Below, piece after piece: positions 1 through 8,963 of a stretch of DNA of 64,000 nucleotides (its first letter is position 1; each line of letters starts with the position of its first letter). The stretch covers positions 620,001 through 684,000 of the forward strand of contig NC_011146.1 of assembly GCF_000020725.1 (NCBI RefSeq), in the 5' to 3' direction. The position numbers and the translations under genes were made by a program. The DNA comes from Citrifermentans bemidjiense Bem (GTDB taxonomy: Bacteria > Desulfobacterota > Desulfuromonadia > Geobacterales > Geobacteraceae). The notes beneath the pieces were generated by a model, which made no database searches, was not told the origin of the DNA, and saw only the letters and a list, made by a program, of their open reading frames with translations.

Positions 1-196
1 TCGGACAACCCGGACCACCCATCCTGTAGCGGCGGCTGCAGCGACAGTGAAGGGAACCCGCAACCTTGCCAGTTGTTTGGGCCCATCATAGGCCCTCCGA
101 GGGATCCTTTAATGATTCGATTCCTCGCCGGCCCGCTTCCACAATAAAGGCGTATCCGCCTAAACATCAGGCTCCGTCGCTGGTGCGAGGCGTGCA
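1..196. other. Non-coding stretch, nothing recognised
   Basis: I see no convincing gene here. The only reading frame (66-281, +) has no ribosome binding site, an unlikely composition, and runs through the terminator hairpin that follows. The stretch could be the 3' end of a transcript or structured RNA that starts outside the window, because a good terminator follows directly. I compared it from memory with 6S RNA, tmRNA, RNase P, SRP RNA and cobalamin riboswitch signatures and found no match. Confidence 0.4.
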
Positions 197-200
197 AAAA

Positions 201-235
201 AGGCAGTTATCTGTCACAGGTAGCTGCCTCTTTTG
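201..235 (+). terminator. Rho-independent terminator
   Basis: A 13-bp stem with two G-U wobbles (201-213 with 217-229), a three-base loop and a following CTTTTG tract. An A-run precedes the stem, so it may work in both directions. It ends whatever transcript enters from the left edge. Confidence 0.7.
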
Positions 236-496
236 TTCTTGCCGGGGCGGTGCTTCCTTAATCCAGGATCTGGGGATTTGACTTGGATGTCTATAGGTAA
301 TATAGTGCCGGCTTATTGAAAATATTTTATCAGTTTGCTTAATGTTCATTGCAACCTAGCCGATTAGATAAAGTGACTGTGACTTTGAACTCAGCAGAAG
401 TAGCTCTGCTACCCTCTGCCAACTGACCGGATACTTGCGTGAATGCAAGAACGGGCACTTCAGATCCTGTGAGTCCCGTGCATTAAAGGAAAAAGG

Positions 497-1723
497 ATGC
501 CTTCAATAACTTTGACCTGCCCCGTTTGCAACTTCACAAAGCAGATGGACGTCAGCGCCATCCCGCGGCCGGGGACAACGGTCACCTGTCCCGTATGCAA
601 GTCCCTTTTCCCGCTGCAAACCGATGCGCAGGGAGTTGCCTCGGAAGCAGGGAATACGCCTGCACTTCCTGAAGAGAACCAGACCCCGCCATCCTCGAAA
701 CCCGTCCGGCAAAGGCCGCGCACCCTCACTTTCGCATTCACCGGTGATGCCAGGGAATACTTCGGCATCTGGATCGTGAACACGCTGCTGCGCATCGTCA
801 CCTTGGGCTTTTATTCTCCGTGGGCCAAGGTCCGGAAGCGGCGCTACTTTTGCGGCAACACGCTGCTCGACGGAGCGCCCTTCGATTACCTTGCGGACCC
901 TTGGGCCATCCTCAAGGGGTGGCTGGTCGCTGGCCTGTTTTTCGGCCTCTATTCCCTTACCTCGAGGATCAGCCCGCTCATATTCGCGGCTATCTCACTT
1001 CTTTTTCTGGGGATCTTCCCCTGGGTTGTGGTGCGGTCGCGTATCTTCAACCTCAGGAACTCCACCCACCGCAATATCCATTTCGGCTTCAACCCGGAGT
1101 ACCGCGAGGCGTATCGGGTTTTCCTCGGCTGGCAGTTGCTGCTCCCGTTGACCATAGGCATCCTGGGTCCCTACGTTTTTTACCGCCAGTCCCGTTTCCT
1201 GGTGGAAAACAGCCGCTACGGCACCACTCCATTCAGCTTCCACGCCACCGCCACGGATTACTTCAAGATCTTCCTCCCCCTGCTCGTCCTGATACCTGTG
1301 GGGTTCGGTGCCGCCGTAGGGATCGGAGTCGGAGCGGGGGTGGGATTCCACAACGAGAAAGGCGCCGCAGTGGGTATCGTCTTCCTGCTTTTCGCCCTGG
1401 TATATCTGATAGCCGGCATTTATGTCAGAACCGCTCTCACCAACCTTGCCTGGAATTCAACCTCTCTGGGCCAGCACCGGTTCGCCTCTGCGCTCCGGGT
1501 ACGCGATCTGCTTTGGATCTATCTCTCCAGCGCCGTTGCCGTCATCTGCACGCTGGGGTTGCTTGCGCCTTGGGCTGTTGTGCGCATGGTCAGGTATCGC
1601 TTGGAGCGGACCACCGTATCGGGTGTGGGCGGTTTCGATGCCATCCGGGCTTCAGAGGACCAGCAGGTAGGCGCCGGGCCTGAGGAACTGGTGGACATGG
1701 TGGGGTTCGACCTGGGACTATGA
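497..1723 (+). CDS. DUF898 (YjgN family) membrane protein with N-terminal zinc ribbon
   Basis: 408 residues. The N-terminus carries two CPxC knuckles (CPVC at about 8-11 and 31-34), which look like a small zinc ribbon. From about residue 75 the protein matches the YjgN/DUF898 family: FAFTGDAREYFGIW, a GFYSPWAKVRKRRYF segment, and several hydrophobic membrane spans separated by repeats of the same unit. YjgN proteins are inner-membrane proteins of unknown biochemical role. A purine-rich ribosome binding site lies just before ATG 497. The stop overlaps the start of the M48 peptidase gene (ATGA), so the two are translationally coupled and probably work together in the envelope. The family call is firm; the function is not known. 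Confidence 0.85.
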   Translation: MPSITLTCPVCNFTKQMDVSAIPRPGTTVTCPVCKSLFPLQTDAQGVASEAGNTPALPEENQTPPSSKPVRQRPRTLTFAFTGDAREYFGIWIVNTLLRIVTLGFYSPWAKVRKRRYFCGNTLLDGAPFDYLADPWAILKGWLVAGLFFGLYSLTSRISPLIFAAISLLFLGIFPWVVVRSRIFNLRNSTHRNIHFGFNPEYREAYRVFLGWQLLLPLTIGILGPYVFYRQSRFLVENSRYGTTPFSFHATATDYFKIFLPLLVLIPVGFGAAVGIGVGAGVGFHNEKGAAVGIVFLLFALVYLIAGIYVRTALTNLAWNSTSLGQHRFASALRVRDLLWIYLSSAVAVICTLGLLAPWAVVRMVRYRLERTTVSGVGGFDAIRASEDQQVGAGPEELVDMVGFDLGL

Positions 1724-2751
1724 TCGATTCCTGCGCTGCATTCTGGTACGACGGCCGTACCTCGCAAAGGCGGGAGGTGACGGTGAGTCTCGTCGAGTGT
1801 TCTTTGATAGTGTCCGGGCCGGATCTGGAACGCGCGTATCCTCTGGCGGAGGTCCGGATCGACCAGCGCCTGGGGAGGGTGCGGCGCACGCTGCGATTCC
1901 CCGACGGCGCGTCCGCGGAGACCGGTGCAGATGACTTTCTGGACGAGCTGCTGAAAACACAGGGGAGGGGCGGTTTCGTCGGGCGTTTGCACCGCTGGGA
2001 AATGAGTCTTGGCAAGGCAGGCGCTGCTTTGCTCCTCACGCTGGCTGTCGTCTTTTGCCTGGTTCGATACGGCGTTCCCTTGTTAGCGCAGAGGGTAGCC
2101 TTCGCCCTACCTGCTGCGACCGAGGAGGCTATCGGCCGGGAAACCCTGCAGATCCTCGACAAGGTGGCCTTGCAGCCGAGCGCGCTCCCCAAAGAACGCC
2201 GGCTGGAGTTGGAGCGCCTTTTCCGCGCCATGGTCTCGCAGCATCCCGAACGCCGCGGGTGGCGCCTGGAGTTTAGGGCTTCCAGGGAGATAGGCGCCAA
2301 TGCCTTCGCACTCCCCTCCGGCATCGTCATCCTGACCGATCGCATGGTGGAAATTGCCGAAAACGATCACCAACTGGCCGGGGTGCTGGCCCATGAGACG
2401 GGGCATGTAACCCACAGGCACGCCCTGCGCCATCTGCTGCAGAATTCGGCCACAGCTCTCGTGGTCGCCGGCTTGACCGGAGACATCGTCTCGGTCAGCT
2501 CTTTTGCTGCAACCATGCCTGCAGTCATCATCAATGCAAAATACTCGCGCGATTTCGAGCGGGAAGCGGATGCCGCTGCAGTTGAGTACCTGAAGGGAAG
2601 GGGTATCCCGGTGCGCCGCTACGCCGAGATCTTGGCGCGGCTCGATGCGGATCATTACAAAGAGCGGGACGCAGTTCCCCGCCTCGGGGAGATGCTTGGC
2701 AGTCATCCTTTGATGCTGGAAAGGGTGCAAAACGTGTTGGCCGCCGAGTAG
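1720..2751 (+). CDS. M48 family zinc metallopeptidase, membrane anchored
   Basis: 343 residues. The first ~80 residues form a small beta-rich domain often found before M48 peptidases next to YjgN genes. One membrane helix follows (about 90-112). The peptidase domain has the HETGH zinc motif (HExxH) in LAHETGHVTHRHA and a downstream EREADAAAVEYL segment supplying the third ligand. The family includes HtpX/Oma1/BepA-type quality-control peptidases; the anchor suggests the active site faces the periplasm. It overlaps the preceding DUF898 gene by four bases. Substrate unknown. Confidence 0.88.
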   Translation: MIDSCAAFWYDGRTSQRREVTVSLVECSLIVSGPDLERAYPLAEVRIDQRLGRVRRTLRFPDGASAETGADDFLDELLKTQGRGGFVGRLHRWEMSLGKAGAALLLTLAVVFCLVRYGVPLLAQRVAFALPAATEEAIGRETLQILDKVALQPSALPKERRLELERLFRAMVSQHPERRGWRLEFRASREIGANAFALPSGIVILTDRMVEIAENDHQLAGVLAHETGHVTHRHALRHLLQNSATALVVAGLTGDIVSVSSFAATMPAVIINAKYSRDFEREADAAAVEYLKGRGIPVRRYAEILARLDADHYKERDAVPRLGEMLGSHPLMLERVQNVLAAE

Positions 2752-2831
2752 GTGCGGCTGCGCCAGCGGAGTTGCTTGTCGTTCCGCGAAAACTAACCAA
2801 TCAACTACAAGCTCTGTACGATGGAGGGAGC

Positions 2832-3860
2832 GTGAAAACTTTATTTCGAACTTGGGTGCTTGTTCTGGCTATCTGGCTGGAGCTGTCAGGAATGTGTTTT
2901 GCCAAGCAGGTTTTCCTGCAGGACGGCAGCGTCCTTGAGTGTGAAGCCTTTTGGAGGCGCAATGGCGAGGTCGTGGTTAAGGTGAACCGGGACGTGGTCC
3001 TCAACTTCACGCGCAGCGAAGTAAATATCGGTAAAACGTTCAAGGAGGCAAAACGCCGTGCGGCCGCGGTAAAGCGGAGCCAGGGCCATAGAAAGCGGTC
3101 TGAGACGACATCCGTTGCCGGAACGCCTGGCCACCAGGGCGTGCAGTCAGCTGCAAGGGCAGGCGAGGCGCAGGCGGCGGTGCTGCCGGCAGAGCAGGTT
3201 CCTGCGGCGCCGAAAGCCGCTCCGGTTGCCGCTTCGGCACCGGTGGCAACCGAGGCGGTCCTGCCCGAACCGGCCCAGGGTGCTTCCGCCGAAAGCGGCC
3301 CCATTTCGCAAACGGAACTGGAGCAACGCACCCGCGAGAATGCCGAACTGATGGCGCAGGCGATAAAGAAGCAAGACCCCGAACTGATGAAGAAGGCGGT
3401 CGAGGCGCAGAAGAGCCTGGTCCAACAGCAAAAAAGTGCGCAAACCATTGTCCGGAAAAACGGGCAGCCCCTCAAGGAACCGGCCTGGTTCAAATATCTG
3501 CTCATGATGGCTTTCAGCGGAGTCTTGATCATCGTCGCCATGTGGGTCATTTTCCGCAAGGCCGGCGAGTCGGGGATCAAGAGCATCATCCCGTTTTATA
3601 ACCTCTATGTCCTGATGGTAATCTCGGGAAAGCCGGGTTGGTGGTTCATCCTGCTGTTCGTCCCTATCGTGGGATTGGCAATACATCTGCTCACAATGCT
3701 GTCGCTGGCGGAGAAATTTGGAAGAAGCGCAGCTTTTGCCGTGGGAATGATTTTTCTCCCGGTGTTCTTCTTCCCTATGCTTGCCTTTGGAGGATCCCAG
3801 TATGAGGCAATGCCGAAGGAGTTGGAGTTCACCTTCTCAGAAGAACCTCCAGTGAGTTGA
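2832..3860 (+). CDS. Secreted/membrane protein with C-terminal DUF5684 domain
   Basis: 342 residues from GTG 2832, chosen because GGAGGG sits three bases before it and the product then starts with a clear signal peptide (hydrophobic to about residue 25, ending CFA). A short SH3-like segment (VFLQDGSVLECEAFW) follows, then an Ala/Pro/Glu-rich linker (about 80-160), a charged helical stretch, and a C-terminal module with three or four membrane helices containing a IIPFYNLYVL motif typical of DUF5684. That domain is often found in signal-peptidase-like or uncharacterised inner-membrane proteins. It follows the M48 peptidase gene in the same direction. Function unknown. Confidence 0.75.
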   Translation: MKTLFRTWVLVLAIWLELSGMCFAKQVFLQDGSVLECEAFWRRNGEVVVKVNRDVVLNFTRSEVNIGKTFKEAKRRAAAVKRSQGHRKRSETTSVAGTPGHQGVQSAARAGEAQAAVLPAEQVPAAPKAAPVAASAPVATEAVLPEPAQGASAESGPISQTELEQRTRENAELMAQAIKKQDPELMKKAVEAQKSLVQQQKSAQTIVRKNGQPLKEPAWFKYLLMMAFSGVLIIVAMWVIFRKAGESGIKSIIPFYNLYVLMVISGKPGWWFILLFVPIVGLAIHLLTMLSLAEKFGRSAAFAVGMIFLPVFFFPMLAFGGSQYEAMPKELEFTFSEEPPVS

Positions 3861-3937
3861 CGGCACAAAGGCAGTTTCTCCGGCAACAAGCCAGGCGAGT
3901 GCGACCATTAAAAGTTGCACCAAGGAGGAATACGATC

Positions 3938-4429
3938 ATGGAAATAGGAAAGCACTGGCCTATGATAAAAGCGGTATTGGATAAAGCGCACTCGACTAAT
4001 CGTCACTGTGCCATTGCAACAGTTAGTGAGGACGGTACTCCCCATGTCACCCCGATAGGCTCGCTCTTTCTCAGGGATGATTGCACAGGTTTTTATATCG
4101 AGAGTTATTGTCAAAAGATGGCGGACAATCTCAAACGCAATAATCGTGTCTGCATCATGGGCATCAACAGTGGGATTGGATACTGGTTGAAGTCGCTTTT
4201 TTCCGGACGTTTTCCTTCTCCTCCTGGAGTGAGGCTTTATGGGACCGTCAGCGAACTCAGATTGGGTACTAAAGATGAGATAGAGTATTTCCAAAATCGG
4301 GTGCGGCCATTCCGGAAGCTCAAGGGGCATGATCTCCTTTGGAAAAACATGAGACATGTGCGCGAAATACAGTTACAGTCGTTTGAGCCCGTGCATGCGG
4401 CAAAGATGACACAGCATTTGTGGTTATAA
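3938..4429 (+). CDS. Pyridoxamine 5'-phosphate oxidase-like flavin-binding protein
   Basis: 163 residues from ATG 3938, which has AGGAGG eight bases upstream; an upstream in-frame start at 3857 lacks one. The segment HCAIATVSEDGTPHVTPIGS followed by a short beta strand pattern is the split-barrel PNPOx fold that binds FMN or a related flavin. The rest (KMADNLKRNNRVCIMG) fits the same family. Members reduce or oxidise small substrates, or bind haem or F420; the substrate here cannot be told. No clear operon partner: it follows the DUF5684 gene by 77 bases. Confidence 0.8.
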   Translation: MEIGKHWPMIKAVLDKAHSTNRHCAIATVSEDGTPHVTPIGSLFLRDDCTGFYIESYCQKMADNLKRNNRVCIMGINSGIGYWLKSLFSGRFPSPPGVRLYGTVSELRLGTKDEIEYFQNRVRPFRKLKGHDLLWKNMRHVREIQLQSFEPVHAAKMTQHLWL

Positions 4430-4634
4430 CGGTAGGTACGGACAGGTGCAGCGAACAGACCTGAGCTTGAGTGGTTGCCTCATTATGCATTAAGTGATTT
4501 AGCAGTCAGTATTGCGTAATGTCTTATCCTTTCGGGATTTATCTCTGATAAGATTTGCCGATATTGCAATGAAGGTAAGTAGAGCTTTGGTCTGCTGTTT
4601 TTATAATATCCAGCGTCCCATCCGAGGCATGTGA

Positions 4635-7628
4635 ATGTTACGTCTTTCGTCTCTCTCAATCCGGTCACTTTTGCTGCTGATAACATGCATTGTGGCATTG
4701 CCTGCGGCGGTGATAATCCTGTACTCAGGGATCGAGTTTCGTAACGCCATGCTTGGAGAAGCACGAAAAGAGACAGTCAAATTTGCAGAGATGATAGTAA
4801 ACGAACAGCGGAACCTCGTTGTGGCCGCCGAACAGTTGATGACGGCATTGGCGCAACTTCCAGAGGTGAAGGCGGGCGACACGGCGAAGGTCGAGTCGGT
4901 CCTGAAAGAGCTGCTCAAGTTGAACCCGATGTACGCAAATATCACCATCGCCGACTGCGAAGGCAAAGTTTGGGCCACCGCAGTCCCGACAGCCGTGCCG
5001 TACAACCTCTCCGACCGCTATTTTTTCAAGAGCACCCTGGAAACCGGAAAACTCTCCTCCGGCGAGTACGTCGTCAGCCGCATCACCACCAAACCCGTCT
5101 TCAACTTGGGCTACCCGGTAAGAGACGACAGCGGCGCAATCGCCGGGGTCATCGGCGTCGCCTTCAATCTCGAGAACTACCGGCATTTGTTGCAGCAGAT
5201 GCGGTTGCCGGCCGGTTCCAGCTTCACCATCATAGATCATCGCGGCACCATCCTTGCCAGGGGACTTACCGAGGGGAATTTTACCGGGAAGGCTTACATA
5301 GCAGATTCCTTCCGCAAAATGGTGGAGGGGCCGGACGAAGGGGTGAGCACCAGGAAGGGGCTGGCAGGCGACACGAGGATCATCGCCTACCGCAAGCTGT
5401 ACCTCCCCGGGGAAAAGACCCCGTACCTGTACGTTACCGCAGGCATCCCCGTGGACGCGGCAACCCAGAAGGCCAACCGGGCGCTTATCCTGAGCGCGGT
5501 GCTTTTATCGTCATTTCTGGCCATTGCCTGCTTTTGTGCGGTGCTCATCGGCAAGCGCTGCATCGCCGACCGTTTGCAGCTTCTGGAAGACGCTTCCAGG
5601 CGGGTCGCCTCGGGGGACCTGCACATCCGCGTCTCCGAGGCGGTGACAGGAGGCGAACTCGGCAGCCTCGCCCAGACCCTGGACGACATGGCGGACCAGC
5701 TTCGTACCAGAACGGAAGCCCTGGCTCAGAGCAAGATCTTTATGAACACCATCATCGAGACCGAGCCGGAATGCGTCAAACTCCTCGACGCGGAGGGGAG
5801 GGTGCAGATGATGAACAGGACCGGCCTGAAGATGATTGAGGCAGACTCGCTGGCACAGATCCAGGGGCAGTGTGTTTACCCGCTGATAGCTCCCGAACAT
5901 CGGGACGCGTTCATTCAATTGACCCAGCGCGTCTTTGATGGCGTTGCCGGCAACCTGGTCTTCGAGGTGCACGGCCTCAAGGGGGGGCATCTCTGGGTCG
6001 ATAGCCATGCTGTCCCTTTTCGCAATGACAAGGGGGAGATCGTATCTCTTCTGGCCATCACCCGGGATGTCACTGAGCTTAGGAAATCGGAGGAGGAGCG
6101 TCGGAAGAATCTGCTGCTGTTCGAGTCTCTTATGCGGCACTCGCCGATGGGAATCCGCATCTTTGAAGGGGGCTCGGGCAAATGCATCCTGCTTAACCAG
6201 GCCACCGCCGATATTTCGGGCGGCGACATGAAAACGATGCAGGAGCAGAACTTCCGGGAATTAAAGTCATGGCGGGAAAGCGGCCTACTCGCCGCTGCGG
6301 AAAAGGTGCTCGCGGACGGCGTGGTTCGGTTAGTTGAGGCGGATATCTGCACGAGCTTCGGAAAATCCGTGGTGATGTCCTACATCCTGTCCAGGCTCCT
6401 CATCAAGGAAAAGCAGCATCTCCTCGTCGTCGGCCGGGACGTGACTGACGAAAAACGGCTGACTGAAGAAAAGAAGAAAATGGAAGCCCAGATGCTGCAC
6501 GTCCAGAAGCTGGAGAGCCTGGGGGTACTTGCCGGCGGCATCGCCCACGACTTCAACAACATTCTGATGTCGGTCATGGGGAACGCGGAGTTGGCGCTTT
6601 TGACTCTTCCCCCTGAATCTCCTGCCCGAACCAACCTGCAGAACATCGAGATCTCTTCACAGCGTGCGGCTGATTTGGCCAGGCAGATGCTGGCTTATTC
6701 CGGCAAAGGGAATTTCATCATCGAGAAGATCGACGTCAACAGGCTGATAAACGAGATGAACCACATGCTGGAGGTCTCCATCTCTAAAAAAGTGGATGTC
6801 CGCTTCAATCTCGACAGTGGTCTGCCGCTGGTGTCGGTCGATGCGACCCAGATCCGGCAGGTCATCATGAACCTCGTCATCAACGCTTCCGAAGCGATAG
6901 GCGATCGCTGCGGAGTGATATCGATCTCCACCGGCGCCATGGAGTGCGATGCCGCGTTTCTTTCCAAGTTGTGGCTGAACGACACACTTAAGGAGGGAAC
7001 CTACCTCTACTTTGAGGTTGCCGACGATGGGTGCGGCATGGATCAGGCTACCTTGGCCAAGATCTTCGACCCTTTCTTTACCACCAAGTTCACGGGGCGG
7101 GGCCTCGGCATGGCTGCAGTCCTCGGCATCATACGGGGGCACAAAGGGACTATCGAGGTTCACAGCGAACCAGGCAAAGGCTCCAGGTTCACCGTATTTT
7201 TGCCGGCTCTTCCTCCAGGCTCTGCACGTCCGGTGCAGGAGGCGGAAGCGGGTCCGCTGTCGCCGGGGTACGGCACCATACTGTTGGTCGACGACGAGGA
7301 GACCATCCGCAACCTCGGCAACGAGATGCTCCAAATTTTGGGATACCGCGTGCTTACTGCGGAAGACGGGTTGGTCGCTGTGGAGCTTTTCAAGGAGCAC
7401 CACGGCGACATCACCTGCGTCATTCTGGACCAGACCATGCCGAACCTGGACGGGGAACAGACCTTCCGCATCCTGCGCAGCATGGATCCGTCCATCAAGG
7501 TGATAATGTCCAGTGGTTTCACTGAACAGGACATCGCCGAGAGGTTCATCGGACGAGGCTTGGCGGGGTTCATACAGAAACCGTACAAGCTTGCCAGCTT
7601 AAGCAGGAAGCTTCAGGAACTGGGGTAA
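4635..7628 (+). CDS. Hybrid sensor histidine kinase: Cache-HAMP-PAS-PAS-HisKA-HATPase-receiver
   Basis: 997 residues. N-terminal membrane helix (about 10-30), a periplasmic double-Cache sensor (about 35-270; the FNLGYPVRDDSG and DHRGTILARG parts are typical), a second helix (about 280-302), HAMP, two PAS domains (about 375-610), then HisKA with the phospho-acceptor His638 in GGIAHDFNN. The ATPase has the N box (NLVINASEAI), DDGCGMD and GRGLGM. A receiver domain ends the protein with phospho-acceptor Asp932 in ILDQTMP and a late KPY lysine. It likely senses a small molecule outside the inner membrane. It has no DNA-binding partner beside it, so the phosphate must go to an unlinked receiver or Hpt protein. 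Confidence 0.92.
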   Translation: MLRLSSLSIRSLLLLITCIVALPAAVIILYSGIEFRNAMLGEARKETVKFAEMIVNEQRNLVVAAEQLMTALAQLPEVKAGDTAKVESVLKELLKLNPMYANITIADCEGKVWATAVPTAVPYNLSDRYFFKSTLETGKLSSGEYVVSRITTKPVFNLGYPVRDDSGAIAGVIGVAFNLENYRHLLQQMRLPAGSSFTIIDHRGTILARGLTEGNFTGKAYIADSFRKMVEGPDEGVSTRKGLAGDTRIIAYRKLYLPGEKTPYLYVTAGIPVDAATQKANRALILSAVLLSSFLAIACFCAVLIGKRCIADRLQLLEDASRRVASGDLHIRVSEAVTGGELGSLAQTLDDMADQLRTRTEALAQSKIFMNTIIETEPECVKLLDAEGRVQMMNRTGLKMIEADSLAQIQGQCVYPLIAPEHRDAFIQLTQRVFDGVAGNLVFEVHGLKGGHLWVDSHAVPFRNDKGEIVSLLAITRDVTELRKSEEERRKNLLLFESLMRHSPMGIRIFEGGSGKCILLNQATADISGGDMKTMQEQNFRELKSWRESGLLAAAEKVLADGVVRLVEADICTSFGKSVVMSYILSRLLIKEKQHLLVVGRDVTDEKRLTEEKKKMEAQMLHVQKLESLGVLAGGIAHDFNNILMSVMGNAELALLTLPPESPARTNLQNIEISSQRAADLARQMLAYSGKGNFIIEKIDVNRLINEMNHMLEVSISKKVDVRFNLDSGLPLVSVDATQIRQVIMNLVINASEAIGDRCGVISISTGAMECDAAFLSKLWLNDTLKEGTYLYFEVADDGCGMDQATLAKIFDPFFTTKFTGRGLGMAAVLGIIRGHKGTIEVHSEPGKGSRFTVFLPALPPGSARPVQEAEAGPLSPGYGTILLVDDEETIRNLGNEMLQILGYRVLTAEDGLVAVELFKEHHGDITCVILDQTMPNLDGEQTFRILRSMDPSIKVIMSSGFTEQDIAERFIGRGLAGFIQKPYKLASLSRKLQELG

Positions 7629-7807
7629 ACCTGCCACTTCTCATACGCTGTTCAGCCTGCACCAGATTCGCTTCGCCCCCCGGCACAAGCCGCAACTGCC
7701 CCTCTTTTTCTTGCCATCCTGTCGCAATTAGCTTATTTTAAGTGCCGTTTTTCCGGCGTGTTGGTGCGCGCCCATCACCAGGATCTCAAGAACCGTTAGG
7801 AGGGATT

Positions 7808-7969
7808 ATGTCCACACCACTGATTGCTCTGGCAGTGATTCTCGCGGTATTCGCCGTGGTGTTAATACCTTTGATGATGGTGAAGTCGGGCCAGGCACCG
7901 GTAGACGAGCCGCGGCACGATCATGGCGGCCAGGCGAAAAAGAGCCACAGGAAGAAAAAGAAGCGCTGA
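7808..7969 (+). CDS. Small single-pass membrane protein
   Basis: 53 residues from ATG 7808, chosen because AGGAGGG lies six bases before it; the longer frame from 7742 is not supported. One hydrophobic helix fills residues 4-27, and a very basic tail follows (KKSHRKKKKR). The lysine-rich end should lie in the cytoplasm. It sits 43 bases before the YkgJ gene and may be cotranscribed. I recognise no family. Confidence 0.6.
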   Translation: MSTPLIALAVILAVFAVVLIPLMMVKSGQAPVDEPRHDHGGQAKKSHRKKKKR

Positions 7970-8012
7970 CCGGGGTCCTGTCACGGGAGATACCCCGGAA
8001 GAAAGGAAAGAG

Positions 8013-8732
8013 ATGACGGCAGAAAAGGCGATGGGCGACCTTCTGGATATGGTTAAACAGCAGCAGGTTTTTCTCGAGATGTTCGTGCGGTCCTGGGTCG
8101 ACGACTATCGCTCCAGCGGCGGCGCAATCTTCTGCGGCAAGGGGTGTCGCAACTGCTGCAGTCTTGCCGTCCATACCGGCTTTGCCGAGGCACTTGCCGT
8201 CGCCCGGCAGCTGGACGAGACGCAGGGGAGGGCGGTCGAGAGTTACGCAATGAAACTCAGGGAGCTGCTTAAGGGAGTGACCGAGCTTCCTGAATACCTG
8301 CGCCTGCACCGGCAGACCATGGGATTTTGCCCGCTTTTGACCGATGCCGGCGCATGCGGCGTCTATCCGGTGCGCCCTCTGTCCTGCCGCTCGCTCATCT
8401 CCACCCGGGAGAGCGTTTGGTGCGGCGCCGATTTCTCACAGCTTTCTCAGGCGGAACGGGAAGCGTTCGTGGCCGCGCTGGACCGGAAGGTGGTTGCCTT
8501 CCCGAGCCACTACGTCGCAGTGCTCCAGGAGAGCGGGAAAGAACTGGAGGAAGCTGGCGCCAAAAACATGCGTGAGCTTCTCGGATTCTCCCTCTATGGC
8601 AACCTCGGCGTCCTGGTCCATCTCTGCCGCAGCCACGGCTTTGCAGAGGCCTGCCTGGAGGGGAAAAGTTCTGCTGCCGGCTGCATCGCCGGGGCGGGGT
8701 TCGACCATCCGCTGCTGCTGACTCTCACCTAG
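8013..8732 (+). CDS. YkgJ family cysteine-cluster protein
   Basis: 239 residues from ATG 8013 (GGAAAG close upstream). Conserved cysteines are FCGKGCRNCC near residue 40-50 and the later pair GFCPLLTDAGACGVYPVRPLSC, the YkgJ/UPF0153 pattern thought to bind zinc or an iron-sulphur cluster. Biochemical role unknown in the family. The upstream small membrane protein is the only same-strand neighbour; the next genes run the other way. A second, divergent YkgJ-like gene lies at 37341-37997. Confidence 0.82.
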   Translation: MTAEKAMGDLLDMVKQQQVFLEMFVRSWVDDYRSSGGAIFCGKGCRNCCSLAVHTGFAEALAVARQLDETQGRAVESYAMKLRELLKGVTELPEYLRLHRQTMGFCPLLTDAGACGVYPVRPLSCRSLISTRESVWCGADFSQLSQAEREAFVAALDRKVVAFPSHYVAVLQESGKELEEAGAKNMRELLGFSLYGNLGVLVHLCRSHGFAEACLEGKSSAAGCIAGAGFDHPLLLTLT

Positions 8733-8905
8733 CCGGAAACCTTCTCTCCCAGCAGTGTCCGGTTAGGTCTTTGCACCACATGAATCAAGCAGTTTCCAAC
8801 TTTCCCCCTCCCTAGACGAGAGGGGGGGACAACGCTGCTTCTCTCCCTCATTTTTCCCGTATTCTCGTTTTCTCGTTTTCAAGCTGGAGCTTGCGAGCCA
8901 GAAAA

Positions 8906-8935
8906 AAAGGAGCGTCCGTTCGCGGGCGCCCCTTT
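8906..8935 (-). terminator. Terminator of the amidohydrolase operon
   Basis: 13-bp stem (8906-8918 with 8923-8935) closed by a TTCG tetraloop. Read on the minus strand it ends in a run of seven T. It lies 28 bases past the amidohydrolase stop. Confidence 0.8.
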
Positions 8936-8963
8936 CTCACAGTGTCGTCTGCTGCATATCGCC

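Noticed and set aside
1-200. Cobalamin riboswitch or 6S/tmRNA-like RNA at the left edge
   Set aside because: The GGGAA stretch and hairpins caught the eye, but no full set of conserved blocks is present on either strand.
66-281. 71-codon plus-strand ORF
   Set aside because: No ribosome binding site, and it reads through a strong terminator hairpin at 201-235.
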